A stretch of DNA of 64,000 bases from Nitrospira sp. (GTDB lineage Bacteria > Nitrospirota > Nitrospiria > Nitrospirales > Nitrospiraceae). The stretch spans positions 1-64,000 of the forward strand of contig JAFEBM010000033.1 of NCBI GenBank assembly GCA_018242685.1, given 5' to 3'. The stretch's first letter is position 1, and every line of letters begins with the position of its first letter. Below, in pieces: positions 7,806 through 16,831 of the stretch. The notes below the pieces were generated by a model. That model had not been told where the DNA came from. It did not search any database and saw only the letters and a list, made by a program, of their open reading frames with translations. Position numbers and translations under genes: made by a program.

Positions 7806-9185
7806 GTGCATCAGCCGGATATGTCCGAGTCGGGGACTGAGAGCTTCTTGAGAAAGTTGCATGAACGCCCGCACCAGCCGATTGGGAGATGGTTGCGCGC
7901 GCCGGCTCATGTGCACTACGAAGCGTTTCGCATGTCCGACCCGCCGACGCAGCGTCCGGCCAGTCGGTCGGAATTCCAGTCGTTGTTGGGACGTCTCAAG
8001 ATTTCCGCCGAGACGACTGACCTTCGGGACAATTTCGGCTACGGCATCAAGGAATCCGAAAACGGCGATCGGCTCATCCTCATCTGGCAGGCGCACACGG
8101 AATACTATAATTACCAACTCTGGCATGTGCCGTCGCAAGCGAACGGGACGGTGACCTTCGGACCATTGCAGTTTCCGGATTACACGTTTCCCATGGAGCT
8201 GCTTGGGTCGATGGTCTGCCGCTTGGACATTCTACTGACGACAGGTATGTTGCCGCCGCGGAGTGAACTGCGTGGGGTGATACCTGGTCCCGTCTTGTAC
8301 GGAAGTCGAATCTTCAATGAACAGACATGCGTCGCGACGAGTTTTACGCCGGACGACCACGGGCGAGAGCGGTACTGGGTCAGTGTCGGCCCGTCGCAAG
8401 GCGATCCGTCACGTCTGAAAGACATCGTCGATGCCATTGTGCGGGTCGAGACTTACTATCATTTGTTATTGATGCAAAAGCCGCTGTTCTCCGCCGCCAT
8501 CGACCAGGTCTATAAATTTGAGCAGGTTCACTTGAAGCAGCGAGAAATTATTACGTCTCACATCGCGCACGCAAACTCGGAAATCTTGCAGCGATGGCTG
8601 AATACGCTCACCCAGGATCTGTTGAAAATGAACCGTATGGCGGGGAAGCTGCACTTCGAGTTGTCCGCCTCGCTACCCTACGACAAGATCGTGCATACGA
8701 CGCTGACGTCCATCGCCGAGCATCCGATGGACTCCTACCGTCCCATCTCCGATTATGTCTTGGGGGGCATTACGGGAGTTGCGGAAGGCTATCAGCAGCT
8801 CTTGCGTCGCATCGACACGCTCCGCGGAGGATTCGAGGGCATCATCGCGATCATTCGAACCCGCATCGACTTGATTCTGGAATCGCAAAACCTCGCATTA
8901 CTCCAAAGCGTCGACAAAACGACCAAGAGCCAAGTGATCCTGCAACACACGGTCGAAGGACTGTCGGTAATCGTGATTGCCTATTACCTAGCGGGGCTGG
9001 CCGGATATGTCTTCAGAGGATTTGCCGAACTCGGTTGGCTCAAGAACGTGAATCTCGCTTCGGCGATCTTTGTCCCCATCGCGGTCGGGCTCGCCTTTTC
9101 CATCACGTCTTTCAGCAAGAAGTATCTGCATAAGAAGCTGGCAGCCGAACAGCCGGTGGCGAAAGGTGACAAGAAGGAAGAGTAA
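7806..9185 (+). CDS. DUF3422 family membrane-anchored protein
   Basis: This 459-residue protein has the DUF3422 layout: a soluble N-terminal region with ERPHQPIGRWLRAPAHVHYE and WQAHTEYYNYQLW, a helical middle (about 225-380), and two hydrophobic segments near the C-terminus (about 385-410 and 420-440) ending in a Lys-rich tail. It is probably an inner membrane protein with a large cytoplasmic part. The function of the family is unknown. The GTG start at 7806 is preceded by AGAGGAGG and is well supported. It follows the CsgG/PDZ lipoprotein closely and may share its transcript. Confidence 0.85.
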   Translation: MHQPDMSESGTESFLRKLHERPHQPIGRWLRAPAHVHYEAFRMSDPPTQRPASRSEFQSLLGRLKISAETTDLRDNFGYGIKESENGDRLILIWQAHTEYYNYQLWHVPSQANGTVTFGPLQFPDYTFPMELLGSMVCRLDILLTTGMLPPRSELRGVIPGPVLYGSRIFNEQTCVATSFTPDDHGRERYWVSVGPSQGDPSRLKDIVDAIVRVETYYHLLLMQKPLFSAAIDQVYKFEQVHLKQREIITSHIAHANSEILQRWLNTLTQDLLKMNRMAGKLHFELSASLPYDKIVHTTLTSIAEHPMDSYRPISDYVLGGITGVAEGYQQLLRRIDTLRGGFEGIIAIIRTRIDLILESQNLALLQSVDKTTKSQVILQHTVEGLSVIVIAYYLAGLAGYVFRGFAELGWLKNVNLASAIFVPIAVGLAFSITSFSKKYLHKKLAAEQPVAKGDKKEE

Positions 9186-9259
9186 TCGAGATGGCTGTTT
9201 CAGCTGTCGAAGCCTGGTCCGTCGAGTACACCCAGACGTAATCTTGTCGCGATGTTCAG

Positions 9260-9477
9260 GTGAACGCTCATGATGAAAAGCAAGAAGAGGAGCGGGTGGC
9301 CGTCAATCTGCGACGAGGGATCGAACCTACAGAATTGGCACTAGCCTTTCGACTTGCCGTGCTACGCAGCGGAATCCCGCCTGCACTATGGCTGATGTGA
9401 TGCACGAGATTAGGTTACAGAAAGAAGCAGCTTGGCGGCGGTTGGTGGCTCAGTTAGAGGCCAAGTGCTCGCCGTAG
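9260..9477 (+). pseudogene. Frameshifted small gene of unknown family
   Basis: Two adjacent frames together read like one small helical protein. The first runs from a GTG at 9260 (VAVNLRRGIEPTELALAFRL, then RSGIPPALW) to a TGA at 9398. The second continues from 9391 (ADVMHEIRLQKEAAWRRLVA) to a TAG at 9475. A 4-base deletion in a tandem GGCTGGCT would explain the shift: restoring it gives an uninterrupted reading of about 73 residues. The amphipathic, charged pattern suggests a small regulator or antitoxin-like protein, but no family is recognised. It overlaps the 3' end of the convergent GIY-YIG-like gene by 24 bases. Confidence 0.4.
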
Positions 9478-9987
9478 AGACTTCACTGGTGTCCCTGGAC
9501 GACCTTTGTCCGAGTTCAGTATACCAGGGACACAGAGGGACTTAAGAAACTTGGTTTTCTTTTGATTGAGAAGTTTTGGGTTTTTATTTAGGCCGTGTCC
9601 TATAAGGTAGGACTCCAAAAACTGGATGTCTCGTTGCATGTTTTTTGATGGCTTTCTATTACGCCCCGTGGGCGTTTGTTTCGCCAACAGATAAAGGAGT
9701 GGTCGTCCCTTTTCTTTATCTGCCAGTACATAATTGTAATTGCCTACCTGATGTGAGCCTAGGCACTCTTTTCTGAAAGTGCGCTTCTCGGTCAAGCCGA
9801 CGTACCAAGGTATAATTCCCTTTGAAGCGCGGACTGCAAAAACATAGCAACCACAAGCATCGGAGAGATCTTGGCTAGCGTCACGTTCGACTTCGAGCCA
9901 GAACTCCCGCTGAGCCTCTGGGCTTCGATCAATGAGACCATTGCCGTTTCGTCAGATGATGAATGGCCCAAATATCTCGTATCGCAT
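9454..9987 (-). pseudogene. GIY-YIG-like nuclease gene interrupted by a TGA at codon 12
   Basis: Starting at an ATG at 9987 with a perfect AGGAGG site seven bases upstream, the frame reads MRYEIFGPFII, hits TGA at 9952-9954, then continues open for 166 codons to a TAA at 9454. The continuation has GCYVFAVRASKG followed by IIPWYVGLTEK and FRKEC, a GIY-YIG-type nuclease core (YVF and WYVG in place of GIY and YIG), then a C-terminal FLESYLIGHGL with PGILNSDKGRPGTPVKSLRR. The ribosome-binding site and frame agreement show the TGA is a nonsense change in a once intact gene of about 177 codons. No good internal start lies between the TGA and the core. The region is AT-richer than its surroundings, suggesting transfer. 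Confidence 0.65.
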
Positions 9988-10839
9988 ACTGACCTCCTCT
10001 TCTCCTCACAAGATGTCTATTTGAGCAGCCTGCTGCTTATCCAGACTTACTGAGCCAACCACCAAATAGTGCGTATCCAGCCATGGAGTGAAACGAGAAA
10101 TGCCCTATTTCATAGTTTTGAGTGAGAGATGTAAGCACTATTTGATGACCTCGTCAGTAATTAGCACGACAGCCTCATCGTTCAAAGGGAATACGTACAA
10201 TCTTAATTGGTGGTGGTTTGTTACGAAACATGCCAGGTATGCTCCGTTCGGAGGAGCGGGGATGAATGGCAGCCCGTAGCGTAGTGGAGGAGCATGAATT
10301 CTCCTTGGTAAAGAGCCCTGCCCGGAAGGGCAGGGCTCTTTACCGGACCTACAACCGTCATCTGTTCTCGGTGTACAAGGGGAACCGTCATTCCCAGGTA
10401 GCTCCGTTGTTTATCCACGAGCTCGAAAAAATGATGAGCCGTTCGCGTGCGGTATCAGATTCGATTCACCCCCCTGAATCTCATTCGATTCATGTCCGAG
10501 TCATTAGAGAGCGCGTATCACGATGAGAAAAGATTGCTCACGAATCCTATCGTGCTGAAAGTAAAGGGATACGGTCGATCTCACCCAGCATAATCGGCTT
10601 CTTGTTATCCTACCGGCATTTCGCTTGCTCTTGACGAATGTAACGCCACACAGAAGTCGAGCGATACGCGATTTCTGGCGGCTCACGTACGGCCCATAGA
10701 GTGGCGAAATTGGCGAATCAAGAAAAGGAGGTGGAAGGTATCTGATGTTTCGTCAAGCGGTTCACTACTCTCCCGTGGCACAGGCATGTCTGTATCGCTT
10801 GTTGCAGCATGTGTTCATTACATGAAAGGAGATATGACG
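9988..10839. other. Non-coding or decayed interval
   Basis: No frame here has coding character. The frames at 10088-10279 and 10266-10526 lack ribosome-binding sites, and the second runs through a perfect palindrome at 10307-10344. A possible 26-codon leader frame, ATG 10745 to TGA 10825, sits just before the gene at 10840. Overall this interval looks like residue of an inserted segment. Confidence 0.5.
10307..10344. repeat. Perfect 17-bp-arm palindrome (hairpin)
   Basis: The arms ggtaaagagccctgccc and gggcagggctctttacc are exact inverted complements around a 4-base loop ggaa. It is GC-rich inside, AT-rich at the ends and symmetric, so it could work as a bidirectional terminator (A-tract on one side, T-tract on the other). 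It could also be a remnant of a palindromic mobile repeat. Confidence 0.85.
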
Positions 10840-11862
10840 ATGTCGGCTCAGTCTGAGGACAAAACGAAGTACCCTTGGCGAAAGTATGGCAAACCCCAAA
10901 AGAACGATATGGAGCTTGGACCGCTAAAACTACTTCCTGGTCTGTGGAAAAGCGAGGGGCGTGGATGGAACATGATCGCACTGCCGTTTTCGACGGCGCC
11001 GAGCCCTCTGGATTATCGGTTGTTGCTCAATCAATATAACGAGCAACTTGAGTTCAAGCTCGTGGATGACGACGTACCGAACCGTGGTGTCGATAAGAAT
11101 CCCCCTCCGACCCCGACAGCCCAAACCGATCAACTTGTTGTCACGATAGATTATCAACAGACGATACAGCAAGTTGCGGCTGTCGATTCTCCGGATAGCG
11201 GTGGGTTGGCTGGGGCTCCCGGTCTCCCCATTCACCATGAGCCGGGCTTGTGGCTGCATATGAAGAATCAGGTCACCGATGGCCTCGATATTGCGCGACT
11301 TGCGACGATTCCCCATGGCGATTCAGTGCTGGCTTTGGGCGCAAGCAGCGTGCATGATGGGACATCCTGTATCCCCCATGTCAATACTTTGCCGGAGGGG
11401 GTTACCCAAGATCTGAATAACCCCTACTTACGCCCGTATAAACAATTCCACGACAATCCGTTCAAGGGAACCATAAACAATCCAAATTTTCCAGGATTTG
11501 ATCCAACCGCCACGCATGTACTACTTGAGCTTGCCAACAAGGGTGTCGAAGTTGTGAGGACCACGACACTTTCTGTTGACAGTACAATCCCGACGGGTGG
11601 TATCGCAAACATTCCGTTTATCGTACGGAAGGCCAATGCTGCGTCCATGAAGTCCATCTTTTGGATTCAGGAGCTGAAGGAGAAGGATAAGTATGGAGAG
11701 CCGAAGCTCCGCTTACAATATTTTCAGCTGGTCATGTTGGATTTCTTCCCGCGCAGAGATGGATTGCCCCCCGGTTGCTGCCCTGGCCTTATACGATGGC
11801 CACACGTAAGTATCAACACACTGGAAAAGGATGTTGAAGAGGGCAAAAAATACTACGCGTAA
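10840..11862 (+). CDS. Conserved heme-binding-like (HBP/nitrobindin-like) protein
   Basis: This 340-residue soluble protein has ELGPLKLLPGLWKSEGRGWN near the N-terminus, then HEPGLWLHM, ATIPHGDSVLALGAS, GGIANIPFIVRKANAASMKS and WPHVSINTLEKDV. This layout matches, from memory, a beta-barrel family often annotated as heme-binding or lipocalin-like, but ligand residues cannot be verified by eye. There is no signal peptide. The ATG at 10840 is chosen because GGAG lies 9 bases upstream; ATGs at 10786, 10822 and 10834 are in frame but poorly placed. It lies at the edge of the decayed interval and converges on uvrA. Confidence 0.55.
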   Translation: MSAQSEDKTKYPWRKYGKPQKNDMELGPLKLLPGLWKSEGRGWNMIALPFSTAPSPLDYRLLLNQYNEQLEFKLVDDDVPNRGVDKNPPPTPTAQTDQLVVTIDYQQTIQQVAAVDSPDSGGLAGAPGLPIHHEPGLWLHMKNQVTDGLDIARLATIPHGDSVLALGASSVHDGTSCIPHVNTLPEGVTQDLNNPYLRPYKQFHDNPFKGTINNPNFPGFDPTATHVLLELANKGVEVVRTTTLSVDSTIPTGGIANIPFIVRKANAASMKSIFWIQELKEKDKYGEPKLRLQYFQLVMLDFFPRRDGLPPGCCPGLIRWPHVSINTLEKDVEEGKKYYA

Positions 11863-11889
11863 ACATCTCAGGTTACGCGCCTGTGCATT

Positions 11890-11923
11890 GAGGCCACGGC
11901 GGACGGTCGGTTCGCCGTGCCTC
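11890..11923. terminator. Possible bidirectional terminator hairpin between the HBP-like gene and uvrA
   Basis: The arms gagg(c)cacggcg and cgccgtgcctc pair over 11 bases with one bulged C around an 11-base loop; a smaller hairpin (cgcgtaa / ttacgcg) precedes it at 11856-11879. There is no T-run, so termination is uncertain. Position between two convergent genes supports the idea. Confidence 0.35.
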
Positions 11924-14756
11924 ATGCGCTCAGAGGTTTCGGTTTGAGAGTGTCTGCCAAAAAGCGTCCGGTATGTGACGCGGCTACCTTCGCCACCTGT
12001 TCCGGCCGTCCTTCAGCGACGATCTGTCCGCCGGCTGCGCCGCCTTCGAGGCCGAGGTCGATGATCCAGTCGGCGGACTTGATGACATCCAGGTTATGTT
12101 CGACGACCACCAAGGTGTTGCCGGCATTCACAAGTTTGTGGAGGACGGCGAGGAGCTTCTTGATGTCTTCAAAATGTAGGCCGGTCGTCGGTTCGTCCAT
12201 GATATAGAGCACATTTTTGGTGGAAGCTTCCTTCAGCTCGGCGGCGATTTTTAATCGTTGGGCTTCTCCACCGGACAGTGTGGTGGCGGATTGGCCGAGT
12301 CGCAAATAGCCGAGGCCGATGGACGCAAGAAGCTGCAACTTTTCTTGTAATCTCGGCGTTCCAGTGAAAAAGGAGAAGGCTTCCTCCACGGTCATGTTAA
12401 GGACTTCAGAAACATTCTTGCCACGATAGCGAATCTTCAAGATCTCCGGTTTGAAGCGTCTGCCTTCGCAGATTTCGCAGGGCGCGTAGATATCCTCGAA
12501 AAAATACATTTCCAGCTTTTCCACTCCGCTGCCTTCGCAACGTTCACAGCGGCCACCGGTGGTATTGAACGAAAAGTGGCCCGGCGTGAATCGTTGCCGT
12601 AACGCTTCACGTTCCGAAGCAAACAGCCGGCGAATCTCGTCGAACGCTTTCAGATACGTGATTGGATTGGATCGAGGTGTGCGCCCGATCGGCTGTTGGT
12701 CGATCAAGCGGATGGCGTTGAGGTGCTCGATGCCTTTGATGGCCTTGAAACGGCCCATGGGAAGAGATTCCACACGGAAGGCCCGGGCGACGGACCGGTA
12801 GAGGGTATCTTCAACCAGCGTACTCTTTCCTGAGCCGGACACGCCGGTCACACAGACCAGCATGCCCAGGGGGATGCGAACGAAGAGATCTTTGAGATTA
12901 TGTTCAGTGGCGCCGGCGATCACCAGCATCTTGCCGTTTCCAGAGCGCTGTTTGGTGGGCAGGGGGATCTGTTCTTCACCGCGCAAGTACCGGGCAGTGG
13001 TCGACCGACGGTCCTGGATGAATTCCTGCGTGGATGCCGCACAGACGATCTCACCTCCTTTTTCGCCGGAGTGAGGGCCGAGTTCGACAAGGTAGTCGGC
13101 CGATTCAATCATGCGGCGGTCGTGTTCGACGACGACCACCGTATTGCCGGTGTTGGACAGATCGTGGAGGATGCCGGCCAAGAGATCAGTGTCCCTTGCA
13201 TGAAGGCCGATAGTCGGTTCATCGAGGACGTACAGTGTGCCGACCAACTGAGAACCCAGTTGGTTCGCAAGCGCGACCCGCTGTGCCTCGCCACCGGAGA
13301 GGGTCTTGGTTTGCCGATTGAGTGTCAGGTACCCAAGGCCGACACGTCGGAGAAATCCTAGTTTTGCTCGGAGCTGTCGGAGAATATCCGTGGCGATTTC
13401 TTGCTCAAAGGCCGAGAGCGGCAAGGATTCTGTCCATTCGGAAAAGCTCTCGACGGTCCGCTCCATCACTTGGTGGATGTCGGCGCCGGCGATTTTGACG
13501 AACAGCGCATCCGGCTTGAGGCGGCTGCCATGGCAACTGGGGCAGTCGAAGGGCGTACGGTAGCGACTGAGAAAGACGCGGACATGCAACTTGTAGCGCT
13601 TCCCTTCGAGATATTCGAAGAAGTCGTTAATGCCGTCGAGGGACTTATCCCCCTCCCAGAGTAATCGTTGCTGGTCTTTAGGCAGCGAGTTGAATGGGAT
13701 CGTGGTGTCGACTCCGTGCCGGTTCATCGCGAGCAACATCTGTTTCTGCCACCAGGCGGAGCTGGGCTTGCTCCATGGCTCGACGACCCCTTGGGTGAGC
13801 GACTTGGTTGGGTCGGGGATGACCAGATCCGGGTCATACCGCAGCACGTTTCCGAACCCTTTACATTCAGGACAGGCGCCAAGCGGATGGTTGAACGAAA
13901 AGAGAATCGGCTTCAGGGGTTCGAAGGTCCGTCCGCAACCCTGACAGAGAAATCGCGTGCTATACGACTGCCGTTCCTGGCCGATGATGTCGATCGCACA
14001 GCGGCCTTCCCCTTCACGAAACGCCGTTTCGATCGCCTCGACCAACCGAGTACGGTTGTCCTCTCGGATCACCAGGCGATCGAGGATGATGTAGAGCGAG
14101 GGGAGTGTATGGAGTGAGAGCGGTTTGACCTCGTGCAAATCGAGTACATCGTCTGTGGTCTTAACACGGGTGAATCCGCGTGTGAGAAGTGATCGGATAA
14201 ATGCAGGTTCTTCTTTTGCGGAAGGAGTCGCAATAGGGAACAGCACCATCGCCCTGACATCTGGCCATTGCTTGAGGAGATCGTCTGCGACGGTGTCAGG
14301 CTGAAAGGAGCGGGATTCCTGATGACAATCAGGACAAGTGGGTTTGCCGATCTTGGCGAAGAGGAGGCGTAGGAGATCGGCAATTTCAGTCGTCGTGCCG
14401 ACGGTCGAACGAGCCGTCCTCACCTGATTCTTCTGCTCGATAGCAATGGCCGGTCGAACGTTGAGAAGACGATCCACATCCGGTCGGGCCACCTTGTCGA
14501 GAAACATGCGGGCATAGGTCGAGAGCGATTCGACATACCGCCATTGGCCTTCCGCGAAGATCGTGTCGAATGCGAGCGAGGATTTGCCCGAACCCGACAC
14601 GCCGGTAATGACCGTCACCTGATTGTGGGGAATCTGTAGCGAGACGTTCTTGAGATTGTTTTGTCGCGCGCCTTCAATGATGAGGTGACCAGTCGAGGGA
14701 TTGGGATTTATAGGGTTCGGCACAGCGATCGCTCCTCCATTGGGATGACCGATCAT
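11922..14756 (-). CDS. uvrA: Excinuclease ABC subunit A
   Basis: This is the ATPase that scans DNA for lesions and loads UvrB. From the start at 14756 it has 944 residues, near the usual UvrA length. Visible parts are the first Walker A (GVSGSGKSSLAFDTIFAEGQ), a first zinc module (CQGCGRTF to CPECKGFG), a signature TLSGGEAQRVALA with DEPTIGLHARD, a second Walker A (GVSGSGKSTLVEDTLY), a second zinc module (CERCEGSG to CEICEG), and a second signature TLSGGEAQRLK with DEPTTGLHFED. An upstream in-frame ATG at 14912 adds 52 low-complexity residues rich in Pro and Asn; neither start has a good ribosome-binding site. uvrB lies at 23200, not adjacent. Confidence 0.92.
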   Translation of the reverse strand: MIGHPNGGAIAVPNPINPNPSTGHLIIEGARQNNLKNVSLQIPHNQVTVITGVSGSGKSSLAFDTIFAEGQWRYVESLSTYARMFLDKVARPDVDRLLNVRPAIAIEQKNQVRTARSTVGTTTEIADLLRLLFAKIGKPTCPDCHQESRSFQPDTVADDLLKQWPDVRAMVLFPIATPSAKEEPAFIRSLLTRGFTRVKTTDDVLDLHEVKPLSLHTLPSLYIILDRLVIREDNRTRLVEAIETAFREGEGRCAIDIIGQERQSYSTRFLCQGCGRTFEPLKPILFSFNHPLGACPECKGFGNVLRYDPDLVIPDPTKSLTQGVVEPWSKPSSAWWQKQMLLAMNRHGVDTTIPFNSLPKDQQRLLWEGDKSLDGINDFFEYLEGKRYKLHVRVFLSRYRTPFDCPSCHGSRLKPDALFVKIAGADIHQVMERTVESFSEWTESLPLSAFEQEIATDILRQLRAKLGFLRRVGLGYLTLNRQTKTLSGGEAQRVALANQLGSQLVGTLYVLDEPTIGLHARDTDLLAGILHDLSNTGNTVVVVEHDRRMIESADYLVELGPHSGEKGGEIVCAASTQEFIQDRRSTTARYLRGEEQIPLPTKQRSGNGKMLVIAGATEHNLKDLFVRIPLGMLVCVTGVSGSGKSTLVEDTLYRSVARAFRVESLPMGRFKAIKGIEHLNAIRLIDQQPIGRTPRSNPITYLKAFDEIRRLFASEREALRQRFTPGHFSFNTTGGRCERCEGSGVEKLEMYFFEDIYAPCEICEGRRFKPEILKIRYRGKNVSEVLNMTVEEAFSFFTGTPRLQEKLQLLASIGLGYLRLGQSATTLSGGEAQRLKIAAELKEASTKNVLYIMDEPTTGLHFEDIKKLLAVLHKLVNAGNTLVVVEHNLDVIKSADWIIDLGLEGGAAGGQIVAEGRPEQVAKVAASHTGRFLADTLKPKPLSA

Positions 14757-14928
14757 CGTAGCAACTGCCAGAGGTTGGTTCAATGAAGGAACGTGGGGGA
14801 GGAGTGGACGAGGGGGATTCGGGTTCTTGCCTTTGTTTGGTGAAAGCGTAAAATCTACCAATTCAGCAAAGGCTTGGTGGTGCAGCTTAGCCGATGAGAG
14901 GATGATGGGCATTTAAACAGGAGGGTTC

Positions 14929-15249
14929 ATGATTCTTACGACGACCCACAACATCGAAGGCAAGAAAGCGGTGAAGTATCTCGGATTGGTATCCGGTGAC
15001 GCGATCCTCGGTGCAAACATCTTTCGGGATTTTTTCGCGTCGATCAGGGATATCGTCGGTGGTCGCTCGGCGGCCTACGAAAAGGAACTCCGGAAGGCCA
15101 AAAATATCGCGCTTGAAGAAATGCAGGAGCAAGCCCGGAACTTGGGCGCCAATGCGATCGTCGGCATCGATATCGATTATGAAACCATCGGCACCAACAG
15201 CAGCATGTTGATGGTGAGCGCGAACGGCACGGCGGTGGTGGTTGAGTAG
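14929..15249 (+). CDS. YbjQ family (UPF0145) putative heavy-metal-binding protein
   Basis: This 106-residue protein fits YbjQ/UPF0145: [19 protein letters not shown] at the start, a middle helix with [17 protein letters not shown], and the C-terminal [16 protein letters not shown] with [12 protein letters not shown]. The family forms homo-oligomeric alpha/beta barrels and is loosely labelled metal-binding; its role is not established. It is cytoplasmic. The ATG at 14929 has ACAGGAGGG just upstream. It is divergent from uvrA with only a short shared upstream region. Confidence 0.88.
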   Translation: MILTTTHNIEGKKAVKYLGLVSGDAILGANIFRDFFASIRDIVGGRSAAYEKELRKAKNIALEEMQEQARNLGANAIVGIDIDYETIGTNSSMLMVSANGTAVVVE

Positions 15250-15257
15250 CAGAAGAC

Positions 15258-15365
15258 TGAAAATGCCTGCCAGCTTCGTTCTCGCATCGTTCAGACCCTC
15301 AACGTACCCCAGAGGGTACGTCTCGGCCCTTCACTCGCTGCGGCCTTGCTGGACAGCCATTTTGA
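15258..15365. repeat. Palindromic intergenic repeat element (REP/MITE-like)
   Basis: The outer arms aaaatgcctgccagc (15260-15274) and gctggacagccatttt (15348-15363) are imperfect inverted complements. Inside is a perfect 8-bp hairpin acgtaccc / gggtacgt with loop caga at 15302-15321. The organisation is that of a small non-coding palindromic repeat between two convergent genes. No second copy was noticed in the window, so its multicopy nature is inference. Confidence 0.45.
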
Positions 15366-15426
15366 GTCTCCTGCGGTAAGGATGAGCCAGCCTGACGAGA
15401 CATAGTTAAACACTCGCTCGTGTAAT

Positions 15427-15765
15427 CTATCGCAGCACCATCTTCAACAAAGCTATACATCCCATATACAAGACGAGCGATCCAACCATCGCCGGCCAGA
15501 AGCCGAGGCGCGGGATGCCCATAATCATGGCGACGACATAGACAATCCAGGGTGGGGCAAACCACAACAAGTTTCTGGCATAATCGACTGTCGTCCCTCC
15601 GCCGCCGTTCATATAGAGCAGGATGAACGTGACCCCGGTGATGGCCGGAAAGGTGCTGGCCATGGCGGCAAGGAACGACTTGCCCTGCGCTCCGAGATAG
15701 GTGGAGAAGCTGACGATCGTACCGCCTAAGAGAAAATAGAGCACATACTTACCGAGATCGTTCAT
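15427..15765 (-). CDS. Small four-helix membrane protein (GlpM/DUF3147-like)
   Basis: This 112-residue protein is almost wholly hydrophobic, with four predicted membrane helices (around YVLYFLLGGTIVSFSTYLGA, FPAITGVTFILLYM, LLWFAPPWIVYVVAMIMG and AMVGSLVLYMGCIALLKMV). Length and topology resemble the GlpM/DUF3147 type of inner membrane proteins, but this assignment is tentative. Its ATG overlaps the stop of the RNase Z-like gene upstream (ATGA), so the two are translationally coupled. Confidence 0.6.
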   Translation of the reverse strand: MNDLGKYVLYFLLGGTIVSFSTYLGAQGKSFLAAMASTFPAITGVTFILLYMNGGGGTTVDYARNLLWFAPPWIVYVVAMIMGIPRLGFWPAMVGSLVLYMGCIALLKMVLR

Positions 15766-16796
15766 CCATCACCTCCTTCCTCGCTTTCGTGAAACGCTTC
15801 CAGCGCTTCTCGCTCCAGCGGTTCGCCTTGACCGGTGTAGCGCGGCGAAAAATGAAACACCACGAGGTCGCGAACCCGAGCCTTGCGCGCCATGTGTCCT
15901 GCCTGCCTGGCTGTTAAATGATGTCGGTCGTATGCTTTTTCTGCATCACAGTCCAGATAAGGCGACTCACAATAAAAGACATCCGCGCCTTGGGCCAGGA
16001 CAACGATCTTGGCTTCGTTCTCTTCGTCATAGCGCGCGTCGACGACGTAGGCGATCTTCTGCCCTCGCGAGATCGTCAAGAACCGTTCCTTCACGTCTCC
16101 CAGCATGAATTCCTGCTCTTCGCGTCGATGCTCGTCGTAGAGCGCCACGGTGAAGCGGAAATCGTCCGGCTTGCCTTGCCGGATATGCTGCTTCACGTCT
16201 TTGAGCCACGCGCCGACCCTCAGTCCCGCCTCATGCAATTTCTGTTTGTTGACGTTGATGTGAAATTGCTCTTCCAGTGAGTAGGCGAATGAGGGAATGC
16301 GATGATTTAAGGTCACCGCTTTCACTGTGAACATCGGATCTTCCAGCACGGTGAAGACCGGACCACTGATGGGTGGCGCTGGAAAGGTACCTTGTTCTGA
16401 CAGTCGGAAACCGTTACTCGCTCGAAAAGAAGTCTGTCGAATCTCATGTTTGTGGAACTCCTGAACGTCGATGGTGAGGGGGTAGCCATCCACAAGATTC
16501 CAAGTATAGCCGCGCAGTTTGCCATGGACATTGTCGATCAGGCCCGGAGGGCCGAACAGTTTGAGCGTCTTGCCTCGTCCGAACGCGACGCGAAGGACGG
16601 CATCGAATCCGATGAAGTGATCCATGTGCGTATGGGAGATGAAAATCTCGCCGGCCCTGAGCAACCTGGTCGGTCCGAGGTTGTCGTTGTGCCCGAGATC
16701 GAAAAGCAATGCCCGCTTGGACCAGCGGACCTCCACATACATGCCGGGATCGCCGAAGACATCGTTGACCAGATAGCTGGAGAAGGAAGGATTCAT
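15762..16796 (-). CDS. Metallo-beta-lactamase fold hydrolase, RNase Z-like
   Basis: This 344-residue protein has the metal motif SHTHMDHFIGFD early and the late FHFSPRY, which is the typical C-terminal histidine motif of RNase Z/ElaC enzymes. LTLGHNDNLGPTRLL-type spacing before the HxHxDH site is also like that family (here LLFDLGHNDNLGPTRLL). It is longer than bacterial RNase Z (about 305) because of an inserted middle segment at about 185-225. It may process tRNA 3' ends or another phosphodiester. It is cytoplasmic. It sits third in a minus-strand set after TolC-like and CPBP-like genes and is coupled to the small membrane protein by a 4-base overlap. Confidence 0.78.
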   Translation of the reverse strand: MNPSFSSYLVNDVFGDPGMYVEVRWSKRALLFDLGHNDNLGPTRLLRAGEIFISHTHMDHFIGFDAVLRVAFGRGKTLKLFGPPGLIDNVHGKLRGYTWNLVDGYPLTIDVQEFHKHEIRQTSFRASNGFRLSEQGTFPAPPISGPVFTVLEDPMFTVKAVTLNHRIPSFAYSLEEQFHINVNKQKLHEAGLRVGAWLKDVKQHIRQGKPDDFRFTVALYDEHRREEQEFMLGDVKERFLTISRGQKIAYVVDARYDEENEAKIVVLAQGADVFYCESPYLDCDAEKAYDRHHLTARQAGHMARKARVRDLVVFHFSPRYTGQGEPLEREALEAFHESEEGGDG

Positions 16797-16831
16797 GGAG
16801 TCATTCTATACTGACGACAACGCATCACAGA

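Noticed and set aside
9312-9340. tRNA-like T-arm (ggttcgatccc on the minus strand)
   Set aside because: The flanking bases do not form a T-stem, acceptor stem or anticodon arm, so it is a chance match or an unrecognisable remnant.
10266-10526. 86-codon frame across the palindrome
   Set aside because: It depends on the palindrome being coding, has no ribosome-binding site and no protein-like pattern.
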